Source: Clostridiaceae bacterium (lineage in GTDB: Bacteria > Bacillota > Clostridia > Oscillospirales > Acutalibacteraceae). From it: DNA of 64,000 bases. The stretch spans positions 19,244-83,243 of the forward strand of contig JAEEHB010000015.1 in NCBI GenBank assembly GCA_016280595.1. The letters run 5' to 3'. Below the pieces are notes generated by a model. It was not told where the DNA came from and searched no databases. It worked only from the letters and a program-made list of their open reading frames with translations. The translations under genes and the position numbers were made by a program. Positions 53,735 through 62,837 of the stretch are shown one piece after another (within the stretch, counting starts at the first letter, position 1; the number at the start of each line of letters is the position of its first letter).

Positions 53735-56308
53735 ATGAAACTGCTTGCGCTTGACGGAAACAGCATAGTCAACAGAGCCTTTTACGGTGTGAAACTTCTC
53801 TCCACCAAAGACGGCTCTCACTTTACCAATGCCATTTACGGCTTTATGAATATCCTGCTCAAACTTGAGGCGGATGTGAAGCCCGATGCCGTTGCCGTTG
53901 CGTTTGATGTGAAAGCGCCTACATTCAGGCATAATATGTATGACGGATACAAAGCAAACCGCAAGGGTATGCCGGATGAACTTGCGAGCCAGATGCCCTG
54001 GCTCAAAGACCTGCTTACCGCGCTCGGCATAAAAATACTCGAAGCCCCCGGCTGGGAGGCGGATGATATACTCGGCACTCTCGCGGCAAACTGCGGCGAA
54101 AACGATTTCTGCTATATCGCTACGGGAGACAGGGACTCTCTGCAGCTTGTCAGGGATAATGTAAATGTCCTGCTCGCTTCCACCAAGATGGGAGCCCCCG
54201 CAACCACGCTCTATGATACCGCCAAAATCGCCGAGGATTATCTTGTGCCCGACCCGCGCCGCCTGATTGATATCAAGGCACTGCAGGGCGACAGTTCGGA
54301 CTGCATTCCCGGTGTTGCCGGCATAGGCGAAAAAACGGCAAAAGACCTTGTGTCAAAATTCGGCACGGTTGATGAAATATATGCTTCTCTCGACACGCTC
54401 GATATCAAGCAGGGTGTCAGGGATAAACTCGCCGCAGGCAAAGAAACGGCATATCTCAGCCGCACGCTCGGCACCATAGTGACCGACGCGCCCGTTGATG
54501 TTGCCTACGCCTCCTATGTGCCCGCCGAGCCGGATTCATATAAGGTGACAAGCATCCTTTCGGAGCTCGAAATGTTCAAACTGCTTGACCGCCTTAACTT
54601 AAAGCCCGTTGAGCGCCCCGCTGTTTCCGCTTCGGCACCTCAGGTAAACAACGAAGTGTATGAGGTAAGCGACCTCATTCTGCTGTGCAATGAACTCAAA
54701 AAGAGCGGTAAGGCGTATTTCACTTTTGATGACGGCGTTTTCTTCTTTGCTACGGAAAGAGGCGTTGCGAAGGTAAACCCCGCAAACGACGGCTATGTTA
54801 AATTCCTTGAGGATTTCCTCTTTGACGCGGGAATTGAAAAATACACCTACGACTGCAAGGCTCTTTACAGATTTTTCTATGATTACAGAGTTGACCTTGA
54901 AATAAACGGCATCAGGGGCGACGCTATGCTCAGCGCCTATGTGCTTAACCCCTCATCAACCTATGAACTCCGCCGTATTGCGGGCGAATACGCAGGGGCG
55001 ATGAATCCGCCTGATGACACCGGCGTGCTTACTGCCTATCTTCCTGCAGCTTTTGAAAGCCTTGACAGGCAGATTAAGGAAAACGGGCAGGAAAAACTGC
55101 TCGACGAAATCGAACTTCCGCTTGCAAAAGTGCTTGCCTCAATGGAAAAAGAGGGTTTTCTTACCGACAGGGAGGGAATCGAGCGTTTCGGCGAATCGCT
55201 CGGTGAGAGAATCAACGTGCTGCTCGGCGAAATCTACGGCGAAGCGGGTTATGAGTTTAATCTCAATTCTCCCAAACAGCTCGGCGAGGCTCTGTTTGAA
55301 AAAATGGGTCTCCCTGCAAAGAAAAAGACAAAGACGGGCTATTCCACCAACGCGGAGGTGCTCGAAAGCCTTGCGGACGATTACCCGGTAGTCTCCAAGA
55401 TACTCGAATACCGCGCCCTTACAAAACTCAAATCGACTTACTGTGAAGGTCTCCTTAAAGTGATAGGGGAGGATGGCAGAGTTCACTCATCCCTCAACCA
55501 GACTGAAACCAGGACGGGCAGGATTTCATCATCCGAGCCCAATCTTCAGAATATCCCAGTGCGCTCGTCTCTGGGCAAGGAAATGCGTAAATTCTTTGTT
55601 GCCCGCAAGGGGTGCGTACTTGTTGACGCCGACTATTCGCAGATTGAACTTCGCGTGCTCGCCCATATGGCAAACGACAAAAATATGATTGAGGCGTTTT
55701 CGAGCGGCGAAGATATTCACACCATAACCGCCTCGCAGGTATTCGACCTGCCTGTTATGATGATAACGCCTCAGCTCAGAAGCAGGGCAAAAGCCGTCAA
55801 TTTCGGCATCGTTTACGGCATAGGCGCTTTTTCACTCTCAAAGCAGATAGGCGTTTCCGTGCCTCAGGCGGATTCCTACATAAAGGACTATCTGAGAAAT
55901 TTCAGCGGCGTTGACACCTATATGAAAAAAACTGTTGAAAACGCGAGAAAGACGGGCTATGTTGAAACTCTGTTCAATAGGCGCAGATACCTGCCCGAGA
56001 TTCAGGCGTCAAACGGAAATGTGAGAGCCGCAGGCGAAAGAATGGCTATGAATATGCCGATTCAGGGCACAGCGGCGGATATAATCAAAATAGCGATGAT
56101 AAAGGTATATAACGCTCTCGAGCAGATGAAACTCGGCGCGAAACTCATTTTGCAGGTGCACGATGAACTGATAGTTGAGGCGCCCGAGAGCGAAGCGCAG
56201 GTTGTAAAGACCATACTCAAACGCGAAATGGAAAACGCCGTGAAGACCCGTGTTGCCCTGATTGCGGATGTAGGCATGGGCAAAACCTGGTATGACGCGA
56301 AGGACTGA
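53735..56308 (+). CDS. polA: DNA polymerase I
   Basis: PolA fills repair gaps and removes RNA primers. The 857-residue protein has a 5'-nuclease domain (LLALDGNSIVNRAFYG, GWEADDILGTLA, TGDRDSLQL) to about residue 290. A degenerate exonuclease domain is next, where the DxE motif appears lost (TFDDGVFFF). The polymerase domain follows with motif A DADYSQIELRVLAH (near 630), RSRAKAVNFGIVYG and QVHDELIVEAP (near 807). Loss of proofreading is common in Gram-positive PolA. The ATG follows AATGAGGTG. Confidence 0.96.
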   Translation: MKLLALDGNSIVNRAFYGVKLLSTKDGSHFTNAIYGFMNILLKLEADVKPDAVAVAFDVKAPTFRHNMYDGYKANRKGMPDELASQMPWLKDLLTALGIKILEAPGWEADDILGTLAANCGENDFCYIATGDRDSLQLVRDNVNVLLASTKMGAPATTLYDTAKIAEDYLVPDPRRLIDIKALQGDSSDCIPGVAGIGEKTAKDLVSKFGTVDEIYASLDTLDIKQGVRDKLAAGKETAYLSRTLGTIVTDAPVDVAYASYVPAEPDSYKVTSILSELEMFKLLDRLNLKPVERPAVSASAPQVNNEVYEVSDLILLCNELKKSGKAYFTFDDGVFFFATERGVAKVNPANDGYVKFLEDFLFDAGIEKYTYDCKALYRFFYDYRVDLEINGIRGDAMLSAYVLNPSSTYELRRIAGEYAGAMNPPDDTGVLTAYLPAAFESLDRQIKENGQEKLLDEIELPLAKVLASMEKEGFLTDREGIERFGESLGERINVLLGEIYGEAGYEFNLNSPKQLGEALFEKMGLPAKKKTKTGYSTNAEVLESLADDYPVVSKILEYRALTKLKSTYCEGLLKVIGEDGRVHSSLNQTETRTGRISSSEPNLQNIPVRSSLGKEMRKFFVARKGCVLVDADYSQIELRVLAHMANDKNMIEAFSSGEDIHTITASQVFDLPVMMITPQLRSRAKAVNFGIVYGIGAFSLSKQIGVSVPQADSYIKDYLRNFSGVDTYMKKTVENARKTGYVETLFNRRRYLPEIQASNGNVRAAGERMAMNMPIQGTAADIIKIAMIKVYNALEQMKLGAKLILQVHDELIVEAPESEAQVVKTILKREMENAVKTRVALIADVGMGKTWYDAKD

Positions 56309-56310
56309 TT

Positions 56311-56760
56311 ATGGATTATAAAATTGTTCCGATGAGTGCGGCCCATATTGATGAAGCGGTAAAGGCGGAAGAAATCTGCTTTTCCGTGCCGCTTACAAAA
56401 GAGGGCTTTGAGAGAGAACTGAAAAATGAAAACTCGCATTACCTTGTTGCCGCAGGCGAAAAGGTACTCGGCTACATAGGTGTGCACGAAATAGCGGGGG
56501 AGGCATATATCCACAATATCGCCGTGCTCCCGGAATACCGCCGCGCTGGAATCGGCAGAGCTATGCTCAAAAGTGCCTGCGACGGCGCGCGCGAAAGAGG
56601 ATGCGAATTCATCACCCTTGAGGTGAGGCAGTCCAACGCTCCCGCAATTGCGCTTTATGAAAAATGCGGCTTTGCAAAAGCGGGTGTCAGAAAAAATTTT
56701 TACTCGAAGCCGGCGGAAGACGGTGTTATTTACACAAAGTATTTCAGAGGTGAAGTATGA
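56311..56760 (+). CDS. rimI: Ribosomal protein S18 alanine N-acetyltransferase
   Basis: RimI acetylates the N-terminus of ribosomal protein S18. The 149-residue GNAT protein shows IHNIAVLPEYRRAGIGRAMLKSACDGARERG, the acetyl-CoA loop, and FITLEVRQSNAPAIALYEKCGF, a RimI signature. It starts two bases after polA and overlaps tsaD by four bases, the common rimI-tsaD pair; tsaB and tsaE are not in the window. Confidence 0.93.
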   Translation: MDYKIVPMSAAHIDEAVKAEEICFSVPLTKEGFERELKNENSHYLVAAGEKVLGYIGVHEIAGEAYIHNIAVLPEYRRAGIGRAMLKSACDGARERGCEFITLEVRQSNAPAIALYEKCGFAKAGVRKNFYSKPAEDGVIYTKYFRGEV

Positions 56761-57755
56761 ATATTCTCGCAATAGAATCCTCCTGTGACGAAACCGCCGC
56801 GGCGGTTGTCAGAGACGGCAGAGAAGTACTTTCCAATGTGATAGCATCACAGGTGAAAGAGCATATTATATACGGCGGAGTTGTGCCGGAAATCGCTTCC
56901 AGAATGCACGCTCAGGCTATAAGCGGAGTAACTGCGAAAGCGCTTGAAGACGCTGGTATGACTCTCGATGATATTGACTGCATCGGCGTCACCTATGCGC
57001 CCGGTCTCATCGGCGCGTTACTTGTAGGTGTAAACTTTGCCAAAGGACTCGCTTATGCAAGCGGTAAACCGCTTGTGCCCGTTCATCATCTGCGCTCGCA
57101 TGTCGCGGCAAACTATATTTCGTCCTCTCTTGAGCCGCCTTTCCTCTGCCTTATTGTTTCGGGAGGTCACACCCATATAGCGGCTGTTGAAGACTATACT
57201 CATTTCAGAGTTATCGGCAGGACTCGTGACGATGCGGCAGGCGAGTGTATGGATAAGTCTGCAAGAAGTATGGGGCTCGATTATCCGGGAGGAGTAAACC
57301 TTGACAGAGTAAGCAAAGACGGCAACTCCGACGCATACGTTTTCCCGCGCCCGAGAGTTGACGGCAGCAGATACGATTTCAGTTTTTCGGGGCTCAAAAC
57401 CGCCGTGCTCAACACTGTGAACAACGCAAAGCAGAAGGGTGAAGAGATTGTCATACCTGACCTCGGCGCATCCTGCATCAAAACGGTTGTAAACTGCCTT
57501 ACGGACAACACAATCTCCGCCGCCGAAGAATTCGGATTCAAAAAAATCGCCCTCGCAGGCGGTGTGAGCGCAAACTCGGTGCTCAGAAGAGAGATGGCGG
57601 CAATCTGCGCCGAAAAAGGTTTTGAACTCTATATGCCCGATCTTTCTTTCTGCGGTGATAATGCCGCTATGGTCGGCGCGCAGGCGTATTATGAGTATCT
57701 TGCAGGAAACACGGCAACGCCCGAACTCAACGCCTACGCCACAAAAGAAATATAG
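56757..57755 (+). CDS. tsaD: tRNA N6-threonylcarbamoyladenosine transferase
   Basis: TsaD transfers the threonylcarbamoyl group to A37 of ANN-decoding tRNAs, with TsaB and TsaE. The 332-residue product has NILAIESSCDETAAAVV, the metal-binding HHLRSHVAAN (near residues 110-114) and CLIVSGGHTHIAAV. FSFSGLKTAVLNTV and GGVSANSVLRREM follow. It is complete. Its ATG overlaps the rimI stop. A terminator lies about 45 bases after the end. Confidence 0.96.
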   Translation: MNILAIESSCDETAAAVVRDGREVLSNVIASQVKEHIIYGGVVPEIASRMHAQAISGVTAKALEDAGMTLDDIDCIGVTYAPGLIGALLVGVNFAKGLAYASGKPLVPVHHLRSHVAANYISSSLEPPFLCLIVSGGHTHIAAVEDYTHFRVIGRTRDDAAGECMDKSARSMGLDYPGGVNLDRVSKDGNSDAYVFPRPRVDGSRYDFSFSGLKTAVLNTVNNAKQKGEEIVIPDLGASCIKTVVNCLTDNTISAAEEFGFKKIALAGGVSANSVLRREMAAICAEKGFELYMPDLSFCGDNAAMVGAQAYYEYLAGNTATPELNAYATKEI

Positions 57756-57801
57756 ATTTCGGTCATAGAATAAACGGCGAAAAACGAACAAAAAAGAATA
57801 A

Positions 57802-57840
57802 GAGGACTGCTTGTTACCAACTCGCAGTCCTCATTTTTTT
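57802..57840 (+). terminator. Terminator after tsaD
   Basis: GAGGACTGC (57802-57810) pairs perfectly with GCAGTCCTC (57824-57832) with a 13-base loop, followed by A and seven T. An A-rich stretch on the left may make it work also for the convergent minus-strand operon. Confidence 0.85.
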
Positions 57841-57884
57841 ATTCATTCAAAATTTTCATAAGGAATAGATTATTTTTTTTGTTC

Positions 57885-58205
57885 TCGGCGTCTTTTCGCC
57901 TTCGCCGTACTTTAGTACTGTCTTCAGTCGAAAATGAAAACGAAAACCGTCAGAAACATAGTCGTCCTGCTCGCTGGTTCGCTTCGCAGTTCTCCTTGTT
58001 TCTTCCTCTCACCGCCTCGTTTCATCCGCCACAGGCGGCGCATCGTCGGTTCGACCGTTTCTTCGCCCTTCCGAAGTGCCGTTGAGGCAGTGCAATCTGA
58101 AACAGATGTATTTTAAAAACTCGCATTGTAGGGAACGCCGTTCCGGCGTTCCGTCCGTGCCGCAGGCGCGGAATTGCTAACACCTTACAGCCTAATTCCT
58201 AACGC
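57885..58205. repeat. Intergenic repeat-like mosaic of small hairpins
   Basis: This stretch without a gene lies between convergent tsaD and the phosphoesterase gene. It holds several inverted repeats. TTTTCG/CGAAAA (57893-57934) encloses GTACT/AGTAC. CTGC/GCAG (57967-57989) is followed by TCCTTGTT. CCGCC/GGCGG is at 58026-58038. GGAACGCCG/CGGCGTTCC is at 58132-58152, and CCGTGCC/GGCGCGG at 58155-58171. The end has CCTAA/CCTTA words at about 9-10 base intervals. Short ORFs inside (57879-58116) look like chance frames. It is probably a cluster of interspersed repeats. Confidence 0.6.
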
Positions 58206-58210
58206 CTTAA

Positions 58211-59695
58211 TTAAAATGTATCTTCCTCTATATACACTTTGATTATCTTCGGCAGTATGAACAGGAACTTCGGCAGCCATTCGCCGAATGCGTATGCGCC
58301 GAGCGCCGCGATTGAGGGGACAACGCTTGCGGTGTATGCCGCCGCGCTTGTGGTGTTGTCGCCTGTGAAGGTGATTTCGTTTTTGCCTGTCTCTTTGGTG
58401 AGCGTGAAAGAATCGGTGTTGGTTATCAGCCTTTCTCCGCTTTCATCCGTAAGTTCGTCGGAAAGAATATATGAGTTGAATGTAAGGTTTCCGCCTTCAA
58501 TACTCACGGTGTTGAAGCAGCCGCCTATATTCTTTTCATCGGTCGAATTCCAGTCGCTTCCGTTCCAGTAGTTACCATAGCCGCCCTTCTGTATAATCAG
58601 CGTGTTGATGAACTCTGTCTTTGTGAATGTGCCGGCGAGGAAAGAGCGGATTTCATATCTCTTTGAGCCTGCCGTGCCGCAGAGTGTGTAAACCGTGCCG
58701 TCGTCGCTGAGTTTGTTGCCTTTGAGCGACTTTGTCCTCAGGTACTGATGGTCGTGACCGCTTATTACGAGATCAACACCGCATTCGTCGCAGACCTTGG
58801 TGAATGACTTTTGCAGATACATCGCGTCGGGCCATTTACCGTCTTTGCCGAGAGTGTATGGCGATTTGTGCATGCAGACTATTTTCCAGTCTTTGTCGGT
58901 TGAGTTGAGATCGTTTTTAAGCCATTTCAGCTGAGCGAGCGAGATTGAAATCAGATCGTTGGTATTGACCACGGCGAAGTGGCAGTTGCCGTAATCGAAT
59001 GAGTAGTTTATGCCGTCTTTGACTTCAACGCTTTCGCTCTCGTCAAGGCAAAACATATTTCTGAACCAGTATTCACAGCTGAAACCGTCGTGATTTCCGG
59101 TAATAGGAACGAGTGTGGTTGAGGCGTTTATCGCTGAAAAGGCTTCATCATAAAGGTCCCACTCTTCGTTGGTGCTGTCGTTAGTGAAGTCGCCGAGATT
59201 TACGATAAACTCAGACGAGGGCAGGGTAGCAAGCGCGGCGTTAACGGTGTTTGCGCCTTTTTCAAAGTTTTCGGCTGAACTTGCCTGCACGTCCGCCACT
59301 ACAACAAATTCAAGTTTATCGTCGCCGTCATCAGTGGTGAATGTACCGAAGGGCTCGCCGTTTATTGAGTAGTTATAGGTTTTGCCGCTTTCAAGCCCGG
59401 ATGCTTTTGCCTGATGGCAGTAGTTGCCTTCCCATTCAAACGCATCTCTGTATGAAATCTGCGCTCCGGCGTCAGCGCCGCTTTCATCCGTAACAGTGAG
59501 CGTCGTTTTGGCGATTTCACGCGTGTACCAGGTGAAGCCGCGTGAAGTTTGCGGGTCGCCGTTTACAGTGCAGGAAACCCTGAAAATGTCTGCGCTCTTT
59601 TCCGGCGCGTCTCCGTCTGCTCTTGCCGTGAAAGCACAGCAAATAAGCAGTGAAAGAGCGAGGAGAAGCGCGGTGATTTTTTTGATTTTTTTCAT
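58211..59695 (-). CDS. Secreted metallophosphoesterase with N-terminal Ig-like domain
   Basis: A signal peptide (KKIKKITALLLALSLLICCAFTARA) leads into a beta-sandwich of purple-acid-phosphatase type (SCTVNGDPQTSRGFTWYTRE). The catalytic part has VVADVQAS, NLGDFTNDS, ITGNHDG, CMHKSP and ISGHDHQYLRT, the dimetal phosphoesterase motifs. A final hydrophobic region (about the last 45 residues) may anchor it. The start is ATG 59695, because GAGGTG lies just upstream; length 494. It is ten bases after the second phosphoesterase gene, in one operon. Confidence 0.9.
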   Translation of the reverse strand: MKKIKKITALLLALSLLICCAFTARADGDAPEKSADIFRVSCTVNGDPQTSRGFTWYTREIAKTTLTVTDESGADAGAQISYRDAFEWEGNYCHQAKASGLESGKTYNYSINGEPFGTFTTDDGDDKLEFVVVADVQASSAENFEKGANTVNAALATLPSSEFIVNLGDFTNDSTNEEWDLYDEAFSAINASTTLVPITGNHDGFSCEYWFRNMFCLDESESVEVKDGINYSFDYGNCHFAVVNTNDLISISLAQLKWLKNDLNSTDKDWKIVCMHKSPYTLGKDGKWPDAMYLQKSFTKVCDECGVDLVISGHDHQYLRTKSLKGNKLSDDGTVYTLCGTAGSKRYEIRSFLAGTFTKTEFINTLIIQKGGYGNYWNGSDWNSTDEKNIGGCFNTVSIEGGNLTFNSYILSDELTDESGERLITNTDSFTLTKETGKNEITFTGDNTTSAAAYTASVVPSIAALGAYAFGEWLPKFLFILPKIIKVYIEEDTF

Positions 59696-59705
59696 ATTCG
59701 GCACC

Positions 59706-60662
59706 TCAGTCAAGAGTTATTTCAATGTCATATTCGGGCAGCCATATACCTTTGCACATATCTCTTGCCCTGAAAATGACCGAGTTTTCATATACTTCAA
59801 CTATGCATCCGAGCCCGTGCTCGTTATATTCGCCGTCGGCGTTGTTGCAGCAGAGCGAGGGCAGATTTACGGAATCAAAGCCGTCAATCTTTTCGTAAGT
59901 GTACTGACCGAAGCCCGTGTGCTCGTGACCCGTAATCAGAATAACATTATTGTATTTTCCGAGTATTGCTCTTATTTCATCGCTCTGCGCACCCACGGAG
60001 CCCGCCGAATCTATCGGGCTGTTCCACACCTGAGGCAGACCGTGTGTCAGTTTGAGCGGCTGGTGAATCAGCACAAAGGTCAGTTCGCCGTTCTGCGAGG
60101 CAAGTTCGCTGTCAAGCCACTCAAGCTGTTCTTTGCCGATATATGATTCTTCAAATTCCGTCCTGTCGCTGCCCATAACTATGAACTTAACGCCTTGTAT
60201 AAATTCGGAATGATGCAGGCAGTCGGCGTCTTCATCGCCGTTGAGTGTGTTCATAAATTTGTTGAATCTTGCCGACGAAACGGCGTAGGGTTTCAGCCTT
60301 ATATCGTGGTTGCCCACACAGCCGATATACCTGAGCGGGAGGGAGCCGAGTTCATCGCAAAACATCTGATATTCTTCGGGCATTCCGTTTTCCGCCACAT
60401 CCCCGGCAATCAGCATTGCGTCAAGCCCCTGCGCGGCGCGTAAGTCTTCAGATGCGCCTTTGAAATACACCATTCTGTCGGGCATATAGTTGCTTATCTG
60501 CGGGTCGGCTATCGCCGCAAACACAAGTTTTGCGGAGTTATCCGAAGGCTTTACAGGCGCCTCCTGCGACGGCGGAGTTACCCCGCCCGCAAATGAGCAG
60601 TAAAGCGAAAAAATCAAAGCGAAAAGCCTGTAAACCGCTTTTGAGAGAAGTGTGCTGAGCAT
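59706..60662 (-). CDS. Exported metallophosphoesterase
   Basis: This 318-residue enzyme has an N-terminal export or anchor segment (AVYRLFALIFSLYCSFAGG), then FAAIADPQIS, LIAGDVAENG, CVGNHDIR, LIHQPLK and LITGHEHTGF, the calcineurin-like dimetal set. A Cys is in the segment but the surrounding LYC does not fit a lipobox well. It is the first gene of the two-gene phosphoesterase operon and divergent from tyrS. The likely job is phosphate release from organic phosphates outside the cell (inferred). Confidence 0.88.
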   Translation of the reverse strand: MLSTLLSKAVYRLFALIFSLYCSFAGGVTPPSQEAPVKPSDNSAKLVFAAIADPQISNYMPDRMVYFKGASEDLRAAQGLDAMLIAGDVAENGMPEEYQMFCDELGSLPLRYIGCVGNHDIRLKPYAVSSARFNKFMNTLNGDEDADCLHHSEFIQGVKFIVMGSDRTEFEESYIGKEQLEWLDSELASQNGELTFVLIHQPLKLTHGLPQVWNSPIDSAGSVGAQSDEIRAILGKYNNVILITGHEHTGFGQYTYEKIDGFDSVNLPSLCCNNADGEYNEHGLGCIVEVYENSVIFRARDMCKGIWLPEYDIEITLD

Positions 60663-60705
60663 TTTCTCACCCCTGAAATAATAAATTTGATTTCATACAC
60701 ATAAA

Positions 60706-60734
60706 ATAATATCACCGCCCGCCGCTTTTGTAAA
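60706..60734 (-). promoter_or_regulatory. Predicted promoter of the phosphoesterase operon
   Basis: On the minus strand TTTACA (60729-60734) and TATTAT (60706-60711) are separated by 17 bases, with TGA just before the -10 box. It is 44 bases before the start codon. No Pho box was recognised. Confidence 0.65.
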
Positions 60735-60761
60735 TATGAAATTCACGCGGGCAGAATTTCC

Positions 60762-60790
60762 TTGACAAAAAACGCCTTATAAAGTAATAT
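60762..60790 (+). promoter_or_regulatory. Consensus promoter of tyrS
   Basis: A perfect TTGACA (60762-60767) and TAATAT (60785-60790) have a 17-base spacer, 38 bases before the tyrS ATG. The leader is too short for a T-box, so tyrS is not controlled that way here. Confidence 0.78.
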
Positions 60791-60828
60791 TATTATAAGT
60801 GTACCCTTGCGAAAGGACCGTGATTATT

Positions 60829-62052
60829 ATGCAGATTTATGAAGAACTTGTGGCAAGAGGACTTATTGCCCAGGTTACAAACGAAGAAGAAATCAGAAAG
60901 ATGGTTAACAGCGGACAGGCCAAGTTTTATATCGGATTTGACTGCACTGCTGATTCTCTTACAGCCGGTCATTTTATGGCGCTCACTCTTATGAAGCGCC
61001 TGCAGATGGCGGGCAACAAGCCCGTTGCTCTTATCGGCGGCGGCACCACAATGATAGGCGACCCCTCCGGCAGGACCGATATGAGAAAGATGCTCACCAA
61101 AGAGGATATCGACCATAACGCCGAATGCTTCAAAAAGCAGATGGAAAGATTTATCGAATTCGGCGAAGGCAAAGCCGAGATGGTAAATAACGCCGACTGG
61201 CTTATGAACCTCAACTATATCGACCTTCTCAGGGAGGTTGGAGCCTGCTTCTCCGTCAACAATATGCTCAGAGCAGAGTGCTACAAGCAGAGGATGGAAA
61301 AAGGTCTTTCCTTCCTTGAGTTCAACTATATGATAATGCAGAGTTATGATTTCTATCATCTCTTCCGCGAATACGGCTGCAATATGCAGTTCGGCGGTGA
61401 CGACCAGTGGAGCAATATGCTCGGAGGCACCGAACTTATCAGAAAGAAACTCGGCAAGGACGCACACGCAATGACAATCACCCTGCTTACCGACTCGCAG
61501 GGCAACAAAATGGGCAAGACCGCAGGCAACGCCGTATGGCTTGACCCCGAAAAGACATCGCCTTACGATTTCTATCAGTACTGGCGTAATGTCGGCGATG
61601 CCGATGTAATCAAGTGCCTTCGTATGCTCACCTTCCTTCCGCTTGAGCAGATTGATGAAATGGCTCAATGGGAAGGCAGCAAACTTAATACTGCCAAAGA
61701 AATACTCGCTTTCGAGCTTACCAAACTCGTTCACGGTGAAGAAGAGGCGCAGAAAGCGCAAAACGCCGCAAGGGCTCTCTTCGGCGGCAACGGAAGCAAT
61801 GAGAATATGCCCTCGACCGTGCTCGGCGATGAAGATTTTACAGACGGCGCGATTGACATACTCTCCGTACTTATCAAAACCGGCATCACCAAATCAAGAG
61901 GAGAGGGCAGACGCCTTGTTGAGCAGGGCGGCGTGTCCGTTGATGACGCGAAGGTCACCGACTTCAATCTCTCTTTCACCAGACAGGCTCTGAGCGAAAA
62001 GCCCATAGTCGTAAAGAAGGGAAAGAAAGTATTCCATAAGGTGGAGGCCTGA
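60829..62052 (+). CDS. tyrS: Tyrosyl-tRNA synthetase
   Basis: TyrS charges tRNA-Tyr. The 407-residue product has the class I signature in degenerate form, TADSLTAGHFMAL, and GGDDQWSNMLGGTELIRK for tyrosine binding. GNKMGKTAGN serves as the KMSKS loop, and a C-terminal S4 domain (ILSVLIKTGITKSRGEGRRLVEQGGVSVDD) follows. ATG 60829 is chosen because GAAAGGA lies upstream; an earlier ATG at 60799 has no proper site. It overlaps the next gene by one base. Confidence 0.96.
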   Translation: MQIYEELVARGLIAQVTNEEEIRKMVNSGQAKFYIGFDCTADSLTAGHFMALTLMKRLQMAGNKPVALIGGGTTMIGDPSGRTDMRKMLTKEDIDHNAECFKKQMERFIEFGEGKAEMVNNADWLMNLNYIDLLREVGACFSVNNMLRAECYKQRMEKGLSFLEFNYMIMQSYDFYHLFREYGCNMQFGGDDQWSNMLGGTELIRKKLGKDAHAMTITLLTDSQGNKMGKTAGNAVWLDPEKTSPYDFYQYWRNVGDADVIKCLRMLTFLPLEQIDEMAQWEGSKLNTAKEILAFELTKLVHGEEEAQKAQNAARALFGGNGSNENMPSTVLGDEDFTDGAIDILSVLIKTGITKSRGEGRRLVEQGGVSVDDAKVTDFNLSFTRQALSEKPIVVKKGKKVFHKVEA

Positions 62053-62837
62053 TGGCTCCGTTTGCTCTGTTTCTTGACATTGACCGCACACTCACTTCTT
62101 CGGGTTTCGTAATCCCGCGCCGCAACATTGACGCGCTCACGGAAGCAAGGCGGCAGGGTCACAAGGTGTTTATCAATACGGGCAGGTCTCACGGCAACAT
62201 TCCGCCCGATATTCTCAGGCAGATAGAGGTTGACGGTATAATCTCCGGCGACGGCACCGTTGTATCAATAGCGGGCGAAATCATTTACTCCGATTTTATG
62301 AGCCGCGATGTGTTTGCCGAAATAGCCGCCGCTGTTTATTCCGACCCTGAATGCTGGGGAGTATTTGAAGGTCTCGGAAGCAGTTACACCGTCACGGGCA
62401 GAAGCAAACTGCTTTCAAGAAACGAAAACGAGTATCCCACACTCGATTCACTGCTCTCGGCAACCAAAGACGATAAAATGCAGGTCGTTGCCGTAAGCAA
62501 CACATTAAACAGCAAAGTGCTTGACTCTCTGCGTGAAAAAATGTCCGTCTACGCGTTTGATACATACTACGATATAGTTTCAAAAGGCAACAACAAATCA
62601 AACGGAATGCTCAGAGTGATTGAAGCGCTCGGCATACCAAAGCAGAATACAATCGCTTTCGGCGACAGCGAAAACGATATGGAAATGCTCAGAAACGCCG
62701 CGATAGGAGTTGCGGTGGCAAATTCACAGAAAAAAGTGCTTGAAATCGCCGATTACATCGCGCCTTCAAACGATGACGCGGGCGTAGGCGAAGCAATAGA
62801 AAGATTCATTCTGAAAGGAGTTAACCATAATGAATAA
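62052..62837 (+). CDS. HAD-IIB (Cof-type) phosphatase
   Basis: This 261-residue HAD phosphatase starts with ALFLDIDRTLTSSGF (D-x-D nucleophile; the usual G is R here) and INTGRSHGNI (motif II). A Cof-type cap follows, and FGDSENDMEMLRNA supplies motif IV. It is a second copy of the family in the window, clearly different from the one near 40 kb. The substrate is unknown. It follows tyrS with a one-base overlap and ends eight bases inside the next gene. Confidence 0.9.
   Translation: MAPFALFLDIDRTLTSSGFVIPRRNIDALTEARRQGHKVFINTGRSHGNIPPDILRQIEVDGIISGDGTVVSIAGEIIYSDFMSRDVFAEIAAAVYSDPECWGVFEGLGSSYTVTGRSKLLSRNENEYPTLDSLLSATKDDKMQVVAVSNTLNSKVLDSLREKMSVYAFDTYYDIVSKGNNKSNGMLRVIEALGIPKQNTIAFGDSENDMEMLRNAAIGVAVANSQKKVLEIADYIAPSNDDAGVGEAIERFILKGVNHNE

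Noticed and set aside
57018..57791. 257-codon - strand frame opposite tsaD
   Set aside because: Shadow of tsaD; it also begins inside the terminator region and has no domain.
57879..58116. Short open frames in the repeat-rich intergenic region
   Set aside because: Serine/arginine-rich low-complexity translations that coincide with hairpin repeats; no ribosome sites.
60663..60828. T-box riboswitch upstream of tyrS
   Set aside because: The leader from the predicted promoter to the ATG is only about 35 bases, and no T-box or specifier stem is visible.
60793..61761. 322-codon - strand frame opposite tyrS
   Set aside because: Antisense shadow of tyrS, with no ribosome site and no recognisable domain.
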